Assembly (NCBI GenBank): GCA_001751225.1
Contig: MAXT01000291.1
Span: 1 to 5,090, forward strand
Length of the DNA stretch: 5,090 nt
Source of the DNA: Desulfuromonadales bacterium C00003107
GTDB taxonomy: Bacteria > Desulfobacterota > Desulfuromonadia > Desulfuromonadales > Syntrophotaleaceae
Direction of reading: 5' to 3'
The position numbers and the translations under genes were made by a program. The first letter of the stretch is position 1; each line of letters begins with the position of its first letter. Below are positions 1-5,090 of the stretch, one piece after another. The notes under the pieces were generated by a model, which saw only the letters and a program-made list of their open reading frames with translations, was not told where the DNA came from and searched no databases.

Positions 1-1320
1 ACCATCATGAGCGTGGATGCGCACGAGTACCTTTTTAAAGGTGTTTATGTTGCAGTATGCTCTTTTAGCCCATTGGTAATATATATAATATCAAAAGAAT
101 ATGTTAGTAAATTGTACGCGTTCATGGCTTCTTTCTTCTTCATATCACAATCAACTTTTTTGGTGACAGCAGGAAGCCCGCGTACGAATGTTGCGATATT
201 CTTCGTTGCTCTAACGGTCATGGTTTTCTTAAGTAGCAAAATCGATCCGATCAAGAAAAAAATCCTGTTGATTGTTTTTTTGTTTTCTACGGTTGTATCG
301 CACTATTCAACCACATACATATTCTTCTTCATAATACTTTTCGCATGGCTCGGAGCGGAAATGCTTTCAAAGAGATATGTCTTTGAGAGACTCCTGAGTT
401 TGAAACTTGTGTTGATATTCTTTGTCTTTATCTTCCTCTGGTACGCCCAGGTGACAGAAGGCGCGTTTGATGCAGGAGTTAACTTCATCGGGGATACAAT
501 TAGCAATTTAAATAACTTTTTTATCGAGGAGTCCAGAACACCGGAATTAAAGCAATTATTCGGTCAAGAACTCGAATACCCGATACTGAACAGAGTGAAT
601 CTTGCTATTACATGGAGTACGTTTATTTTTATCGGAATAGGCGTCTACACAATACTTAAAGGACCTGAAGAGATGGGAGTTATATCCAAAAAGACAAAAT
701 GTAAAGTGGAATATTTATTAATGATATTAATATGTGTTGGGCTGCTGACGGCAATGGTTGTACTCCCTTATATCTCACAGGGATATGGAATCTACAGGTT
801 GTACCTACTGGCGATGGTTATCTTATCCGTATGTTTTGTTTTAGGTGGCATAACAATATCGAAACATCTGAAATCGCAAGCTTATTTGGTCATATTGTTG
901 GTATTGGTACCTTATTTCCTGTTTGCGACCGGTGCGGTGCAGCAGATGTGCGGCGCACCGGTTATATACACCTTAAACTCCGAAGGAAAAGGATATGCTG
1001 TGGAATATCTCCATGACCACGAAAGTTGCGCTGCAAAATGGATCGCGGAAAGTAAAGGGCGAGATTTTCAGATTAATACTACCGATTGGCACGGTAAACG
1101 GAAGTTGATAAGCCAGGGAGGAATCCCGCCGGAGCAGATTGGCTACGATAGTTTCCTGGAGCATAAGCAGATTGATGAATATATCTATTTAAGCTATAAT
1201 AATGTGGTCAATGGCAAATTGGAAGAAAAGAACGAATGGTATAACATGAGTGAGTTTTCAGATGCTTTTATCGGAAAAAGCCAGATCTATAACAACAGTG
1301 GTTCAGAGATATGGAAATGA
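1..1320 (+). CDS. DUF2206-family multi-spanning membrane protein, C-terminal part (5' end outside window)
   Basis: The reading frame is open to the first base, and the ATG at 7 sits inside conserved sequence, so this is a gene cut by the window edge, not a start. Numbering from that Met, 437 residues are visible. About nine hydrophobic segments occur near residues 12-29, 36-55, 60-77, 84-99, 101-118, 132-147, 197-217, 235-255 and 262-310 (two spans), followed by a soluble tail of about 125 residues. The segment with SHYSTTYIF (98-106), the IYRLYLL stretch (262-268) and the closing IYNNSGSEIW (427-436) match what I recall of DUF2206, an archaeal family of roughly 600-900 residues, so the N-terminal third to half is missing. 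Its biochemical role is not established; the fold and context resemble polytopic GT-C-like glycosyltransferases, which is inference. The stop overlaps the start of the following glycosyltransferase, so the two are probably co-transcribed. Family call fairly sure, function unsure. Confidence 0.75.
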   Translation, partial: TIMSVDAHEYLFKGVYVAVCSFSPLVIYIISKEYVSKLYAFMASFFFISQSTFLVTAGSPRTNVAIFFVALTVMVFLSSKIDPIKKKILLIVFLFSTVVSHYSTTYIFFFIILFAWLGAEMLSKRYVFERLLSLKLVLIFFVFIFLWYAQVTEGAFDAGVNFIGDTISNLNNFFIEESRTPELKQLFGQELEYPILNRVNLAITWSTFIFIGIGVYTILKGPEEMGVISKKTKCKVEYLLMILICVGLLTAMVVLPYISQGYGIYRLYLLAMVILSVCFVLGGITISKHLKSQAYLVILLVLVPYFLFATGAVQQMCGAPVIYTLNSEGKGYAVEYLHDHESCAAKWIAESKGRDFQINTTDWHGKRKLISQGGIPPEQIGYDSFLEHKQIDEYIYLSYNNVVNGKLEEKNEWYNMSEFSDAFIGKSQIYNNSGSEIWK

Positions 1321-2534
1321 AAATACATATATGCATGTTATTCGAACTCCGGTATGACCCAAGAATGCTGGTGATACCGCAGATCGGGGTCGTAAGTTAC
1401 ATAACCAACTTTGGTCACGAGGTTACATGGGTTCTGCCATCAGAGGGAGCGAAAGAAGTTCGGAAGGAGACTCTTGATGGAGTCCCTGTTTTTGCGGTTC
1501 CGTATAGGTCAGGAAAAGGTCTTATGGACTATGTCAATAAAACGGTGTATGCTCTTAGAAGGGCGCGCTTCGTGTCCGGTCTTTTTAAGCGAGAACGGTA
1601 TAACATGGTATTTGCAGGGGATTGCATCTTTGATGCACTATTGGCACTCTATATAAAGCGAAGATACCACGTTCCTTTTGTTCTTGAACTGGGAAATCCG
1701 GTCGAACAGGATGGAGAATTTCACAAAGTTTATCATTCGAATCACAAGTATCTCTGGCAGCTCATATCAAAGATCAATGTTTATCTTCTCATGCACGCAC
1801 TTCGTAACGCGGATCTGGTTCTTCCGATAAGTAAATGGTTAAAAGAGGATTTTATTAAGAAAGGGATCGGGGCATCAAAGATACTGCCGCTTCCGGAAGG
1901 TATGGATGCGGACAGATTTTCGGATGCGGATGGTGACGCTATACGAAGAGAGTATAATTTAGACGGTTCGGGTGTTGTTGTATACGTGGGAACGATGGAT
2001 AAAATGAGACATCTGGATACGTTGATTCATGCGATTTCAGAGGTGAAGAAGAGCGGGAAAAGGGTGAAGCTATTGATGGTTGGCGATGGCGATGACAAAA
2101 CCGATCTCGAAAGACTTGCCCGCGAACTCGGTGTCAGTGATGACGTGGTGTTCACAGGACAAGTTTATTCCGATGAAGTCCCGAATTTTATTGCTGCGGC
2201 AGATATTGGAGTATCGCCGGTTCCGCCGTTTGATTTTTACAAGTTCAGTTCACCAATTAAACTGTTTGAATATATGGCGGTCAGAAAACCGGTTGTGGCG
2301 AATAAAGAGATACCAGAACATGAGGAAGTTATCCGGAAGAGCGGCTGTGGTGTTCTGGTGCAGTTTACTGGCGAATCGTTTGCGGAGGGGATAATTGAAT
2401 TGTTGGATAATCCTGAAATGGCAGAGAAGATGGGTGAGAATGGATATGCGTGGGGCGTTACGAATAGGTCTTATGAAACGACAGCTCGCGGGGTGGAGAC
2501 GAGGTGTCTTGGACTTTTGAAGGGTGGGATCTAA
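1311..2534 (+). CDS. Glycosyltransferase family 4 (GT-B fold)
   Basis: A complete 407-residue protein, the usual length for GT4 enzymes, which move a sugar from a nucleotide donor to a lipid-linked or glycan acceptor at the cytoplasmic face, with retention of configuration. The N-terminal Rossmann domain (about 1-195) begins with a hydrophobic strand (KIHICML) and carries GHEVTWVLP (35-43). The hinge shows LPISKWLK (171-178) and LPEGMDADRF (194-203), the usual GT4 form of 'lpNGvD..F'. The donor domain has VYVGTMD (224-230), LLMVGDGDD (254-262), VVFTGQV (279-285), AAADIGVSP (295-303) and SSPIKLFEYMA (313-323). Glu320 fits the second Glu of the E-x7-E motif; the first position is Phe312. No signal peptide or membrane span is seen. 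ATG 1311 overlaps the upstream stop by 10 bases; ATG 1317 gives a classic 4-base ATGA overlap and a product two residues shorter, so either may be used. Sugar and acceptor cannot be read from sequence. Confidence 0.9.
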   Translation: MEMKIHICMLFELRYDPRMLVIPQIGVVSYITNFGHEVTWVLPSEGAKEVRKETLDGVPVFAVPYRSGKGLMDYVNKTVYALRRARFVSGLFKRERYNMVFAGDCIFDALLALYIKRRYHVPFVLELGNPVEQDGEFHKVYHSNHKYLWQLISKINVYLLMHALRNADLVLPISKWLKEDFIKKGIGASKILPLPEGMDADRFSDADGDAIRREYNLDGSGVVVYVGTMDKMRHLDTLIHAISEVKKSGKRVKLLMVGDGDDKTDLERLARELGVSDDVVFTGQVYSDEVPNFIAAADIGVSPVPPFDFYKFSSPIKLFEYMAVRKPVVANKEIPEHEEVIRKSGCGVLVQFTGESFAEGIIELLDNPEMAEKMGENGYAWGVTNRSYETTARGVETRCLGLLKGGI

Positions 2535-2545
2535 TAAAAAGACAC

Positions 2546-2553
2546 GGAGATGA
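2546..2553 (+). promoter_or_regulatory. Ribosome binding site for the deacetylase-methyltransferase gene
   Basis: GGAGATGA matches the consensus GGAGGTGA at seven of eight positions. Its GGAG core ends 8 bases before ATG 2558. It lies in the 23-base gap after the glycosyltransferase stop and is the main reason for choosing 2558 over the in-frame GTG at 2504. A second good core, GGAG at 2585-2588, stands the same distance before ATG 2597, so the start is not settled. Confidence 0.6.
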
Positions 2554-2557
2554 ATCT

Positions 2558-4069
2558 ATGAGGCATGTAGACGAGAAACATGGGGGAGCCTCGAACATGG
2601 TCACCTTTTACCATGATATCGAGCAAGATATTGATAGTGAAGCAGATCCCGGGGAATGCCGAAAGGTTGTAAAGGAATTTTTAGAATTAGAAAAGCGATA
2701 CGAGGTTCCTGCAACTTACAATGTTGTAGGGGCGTTGTTCCAAGAACAGCCCGACCTCATAGAATGTATCCTCCATGAAGGCCAGGAAGTTGCTTTTCAC
2801 TCTTATAACCATCAATCCGACTGGCAGCCCCTATACTACTCCGATGAAATTGATCTGTGCAGAAAAGCTTCCCCCATACCTTACGGATACCGCTCTCCAA
2901 GGTCACAATGGGACCGAAACACATTAAAAACGCTCTGGGAAAGAGGATTTCTATGGAACGCCGAATGTGATACACATAAAGAACCTTACTTTATCCATAA
3001 CGGGTTGGTACGTTTGCCTATAGCTACCGACGACTGGCTAATTCATACCGGGGACATGGATGTCGATGAGTGGGTTAAACAATTCCCCGGGCTACTGAAG
3101 AGAAGACCTTACTTTGGTTTTGGTTCTCATGACTATATAACCAGTTTTGCACCCAAAGAGCGGCTTAAAGCATGGGAACGGGTGTTACAGATGGCGGTTG
3201 AAAACGAAGTGCTCACGGTCACATTCTCAGAAGCAGCAGATCTATTCAGACGTGCGAAAGTTTCGCGATATTACAGTAGCACTGCAAGGGATTGGAATCG
3301 CGGGACAAAAACGCTTTACCGGACAAAGCGCTTTCAGGAACTGATCAGGGGTGAAGCCGAAAGACTGGATCAGCCGGTTGTCGTTGATCTGGGTTCTGCC
3401 GGGGGAGCGCTCTCGTTGCCACTACAAGATATTGCAAAGAAAATTTACTTGATAGACAATGCTCCAGGTATGGTCGGAGCGGTTAGTTCAAACGACCGCA
3501 TCCAGGCATGCCAGGGCGATGTCACGGAGTCCAACCTGCCTGACAGGATGTGTGATTTTGTGATCTGTGCCCGTATAATCGAATACCTGTTCTGGCCAGA
3601 TCGCCTTGCTGATGAGATCAAGCGAATCGGCAGGATCGGGGCTACATATCTCATAACATTCCCAGCTTTTCGTGAAACTCTTCCGCCCCATGCGGGACAT
3701 GCGCCAGATAGGATAAGACACCATTTCACGCCCGATGAAATCCGGAAGTGGGCAGACCAGATCGGCCCGGGTAGTCTCATCGGCATCCAGTATGATGTGG
3801 CAGAACCTGACAGTCCCGAAACAGAAGAACGCTACCGGGCAATCGAGAATGTTCCTCCACCGAATGCATATCCAACGAACTGGGTATGTATCGGGAGTAT
3901 CGAGAACGATCCTGCAACGAAACACCATAAAAAGATTATTCCAGTGTCGGCATTCGATTTCCGTTTCCCGGGTGATCGCTACGAGCGTATTCGGATGTGT
4001 ATGGATTTAGTGAAAAGACACATTCCGAAACCGATCCTGCGACTTGGGAAGTGGGTTAAGGGCATATAG
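2558..4069 (+). CDS. Polysaccharide deacetylase (NodB-like) fused to class I SAM-dependent methyltransferase
   Basis: The product has 503 residues from ATG 2558. Residues 15-232 are a NodB-homology carbohydrate esterase, which removes acetyl groups from sugars using a metal. Its motifs are all present: FYHDIEQD (17-24, motif 1 with HD in place of DD), HSYNH (81-85, metal-binding histidines), RSPR (112-115), DDW (158-160) and SHD (190-192). Residues from about 238 to 450 form a Rossmann-fold methyltransferase: helix with YYSSTARDW (238-246), motif I VDLGSAGG (276-283), acidic LID at the end of strand 2 (298-300), QGDV (319-322) and the strand with CDFVICARIIEYL (332-344). A basic tail closes the protein. 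There is no signal peptide, so it should act in the cytoplasm, perhaps on a nucleotide sugar or lipid-linked glycan made with the upstream glycosyltransferase, 23 bases away. Alternative starts are GTG 2504, overlapping the upstream gene, and ATG 2597, which begins directly at the deacetylase domain. Domain calls are firm; the substrate is unknown. Confidence 0.88.
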   Translation: MRHVDEKHGGASNMVTFYHDIEQDIDSEADPGECRKVVKEFLELEKRYEVPATYNVVGALFQEQPDLIECILHEGQEVAFHSYNHQSDWQPLYYSDEIDLCRKASPIPYGYRSPRSQWDRNTLKTLWERGFLWNAECDTHKEPYFIHNGLVRLPIATDDWLIHTGDMDVDEWVKQFPGLLKRRPYFGFGSHDYITSFAPKERLKAWERVLQMAVENEVLTVTFSEAADLFRRAKVSRYYSSTARDWNRGTKTLYRTKRFQELIRGEAERLDQPVVVDLGSAGGALSLPLQDIAKKIYLIDNAPGMVGAVSSNDRIQACQGDVTESNLPDRMCDFVICARIIEYLFWPDRLADEIKRIGRIGATYLITFPAFRETLPPHAGHAPDRIRHHFTPDEIRKWADQIGPGSLIGIQYDVAEPDSPETEERYRAIENVPPPNAYPTNWVCIGSIENDPATKHHKKIIPVSAFDFRFPGDRYERIRMCMDLVKRHIPKPILRLGKWVKGI

Positions 4070-4098
4070 ATGGAATTATGCAGTTCCGGAGATCAAAT
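4070..4098. other. Convergent intergenic gap with a weak hairpin
   Basis: This gap separates two stop codons facing each other. It holds an imperfect inverted repeat, TGGAAT (4071-4076) and GTTCCG (4083-4088), with a 6-base loop: four Watson-Crick pairs and two G-T wobbles. Neither strand has a clear T-run after it, which archaeal termination normally needs, so a terminator function is only a weak possibility. Confidence 0.3.
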
Positions 4099-5090
4099 TT
4101 ATCTTCCCAATATTTGCTTAAACAATTGCAGATCGTCATCCGAAAACGCTCTTGTTAGATATAACACAAGACAATACAGACTTGCTGCTAAAATAATCAC
4201 TAAAATCAAATTAAACTCCATGAATTGATAGATAACAACCCCCATAATCAGACTGGCGATCGAGGGCTTTATCAATATCTTGCCTACCGGAAGTTTATAA
4301 AAGCTTTTAGAGATGATGCTGAAGAACAAGGCGATGAGAAGCGTTTCCGTTATTATCGTTGCTATCGCTGCCCCGACGTAACTAAAGGAGGGGATCAAAA
4401 CCAAATTTAATACAATATTTACCAATGCGGCACACCCTGCAATAGCTGCCATCCGGTTCTGTTTATTTAGTGAGACCAGTACAAATGCCATGCAGAAGTA
4501 TGAAAAAAATAACAGGACATCCCACGACAATATCTGAAGCGCAGGTATCGAATGATGAAATTGCTGACCATAAAAAAGAAGAATAAACCGATCTGCAAGC
4601 AGCGTTATCCCAACAGCAATAGGCAACCCCATGATAAATAAATACTTAAACGACTTTTCATAGACTATCTTCAATAAATCCGTAGAAGATGCATGATAGC
4701 CAGCCATTAATGGAAAAAGAGCATTCATGAATAGGTGTGGAATTGGTTTAAAACCTAAAACCAGATTATACGCGGCATTATACCATCCAACTACCGCATC
4801 ACCTTTCATCATCGAGAGCATCACGGTATCTATGCTTGTATATATCAAACCAAAGATTGATAACATGCCGATCGGCAGTGCAACTTTCATTGTACTCTTC
4901 CAAAACCCAAAATCCAGTTCCATCTTCGGTTTCACAAACCTCCTCGTACATATCACAAAGCAAAATAGTAAATCAAGAATACCCGACAGGATAAAAACCA
5001 TTGCAAGTTCTATTAATCCATAACCCATGAACAGAACCAATAATCCCAGTGAGAGTCTGATCACGGTTGCGAAAATCGTGATACTTGCTT
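4099..5090 (-). CDS. Polysaccharide flippase (Wzx/RfbX-like, MOP superfamily), C-terminal part (5' end outside window)
   Basis: The frame is open through base 5090; the GTG at 5062-5064 is an internal Val codon, so the N-terminus lies to the right of the window. About 330 residues are visible, against 430-500 for whole flippases, so roughly the first quarter to third is missing. Counting from that Val, hydrophobic spans lie near 3-18, 21-40, 61-82, 97-120, 140-158, 177-198, 205-224, 229-251, 264-280 and 285-303. Family marks are IDTVMLSMMKGD (78-89), VGWYNAAYNL (92-101), LFPLMAG (116-122), FYGQQF (164-169) and NIVLNLVLIP (216-225), followed by VGAAIATIITE (230-240), typical of the polysaccharide biosynthesis C-terminal domain. 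Such proteins move undecaprenyl- or dolichyl-linked glycans across the membrane. The gene converges on the deacetylase-methyltransferase gene, so it belongs to a different transcript, whose promoter is outside the window. The family call is firm; the glycan carried is unknown. Confidence 0.9.
   Translation of the reverse strand, partial: ASITIFATVIRLSLGLLVLFMGYGLIELAMVFILSGILDLLFCFVICTRRFVKPKMELDFGFWKSTMKVALPIGMLSIFGLIYTSIDTVMLSMMKGDAVVGWYNAAYNLVLGFKPIPHLFMNALFPLMAGYHASSTDLLKIVYEKSFKYLFIMGLPIAVGITLLADRFILLFYGQQFHHSIPALQILSWDVLLFFSYFCMAFVLVSLNKQNRMAAIAGCAALVNIVLNLVLIPSFSYVGAAIATIITETLLIALFFSIISKSFYKLPVGKILIKPSIASLIMGVVIYQFMEFNLILVIILAASLYCLVLYLTRAFSDDDLQLFKQILGR

Noticed and set aside
732..1016. 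Open frame of 94 codons on the + strand inside the DUF2206 gene
   Set aside because: It is out of frame with well-conserved membrane-protein sequence, and its Cys/Gly-rich translation resembles no family. No ribosome binding site supports it.
1185..1215. AT-rich TATA-like stretch that could be an internal promoter before the glycosyltransferase
   Set aside because: It encodes the conserved end of the DUF2206 protein (YIYLSYNN), and no BRE-like element could be recognised. AT-rich codons explain it.
1904..1930. Direct repeat GGATGCGGA at 1904-1912 and 1922-1930
   Set aside because: It encodes acidic residues (MDADRFSDAD) in a GT4 hinge loop. A nine-base repeat in such a codon context is likely chance.
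3445..3928. Two overlapping open frames of 113 and 146 codons on the - strand
   Set aside because: They lie wholly opposite the methyltransferase half, whose motifs are clear. Their translations show no recognisable domain and are explained by the GC-rich coding strand.
4071..4088. Bidirectional terminator between the convergent genes
   Set aside because: The hairpin has only four Watson-Crick pairs and there is no T-run on either strand. It is kept as a description of the gap, not as a terminator call.
4727..5023. Open frame of 98 codons on the + strand opposite the flippase
   Set aside because: It is antisense to a strongly conserved flippase region and has no domain or start signal of its own.

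Overview
The window looks like part of an archaeal cell-surface glycan locus. The main taxonomic clue is the first gene, whose protein matches my memory of DUF2206, a membrane-protein family known almost only from archaea (methanogens and relatives). Two candidate starts of the third gene have good GGAG-type ribosome binding sites, which also fits euryarchaea. I would guess a methanogen- or ANME-like euryarchaeon, but no marker gene is present to fix the lineage.

Layout: three genes run on the + strand as a tight block. They are the C-terminal part of a DUF2206 multi-spanning membrane protein (cut by the left edge, ending at 1320), a complete family 4 (GT-B) glycosyltransferase (about 1311-2534, overlapping the previous stop), and a two-domain protein (about 2558-4069) joining a NodB-type polysaccharide deacetylase to a class I SAM-dependent methyltransferase. 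A 29-base gap separates this block from a convergent gene on the - strand, a MOP-superfamily polysaccharide flippase whose N-terminus lies beyond the right edge. There is no non-coding stretch over 30 bases, and no RNA gene, mobile element or CRISPR array was seen.

How they could work together (inference): the GT4 enzyme adds a sugar from a nucleotide donor to a growing lipid-linked glycan on the cytoplasmic face. The deacetylase-methyltransferase, which has no signal peptide, would trim N- or O-acetyl groups and add a methyl group in the cytoplasm. The flippase would move the lipid-linked glycan outward, and the DUF2206 protein could act at the membrane on its transfer or further elongation. 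The gene products are a normal set for surface glycan assembly; the least ordinary items are the deacetylase-methyltransferase fusion and a strong inverted repeat inside the DUF2206 gene.
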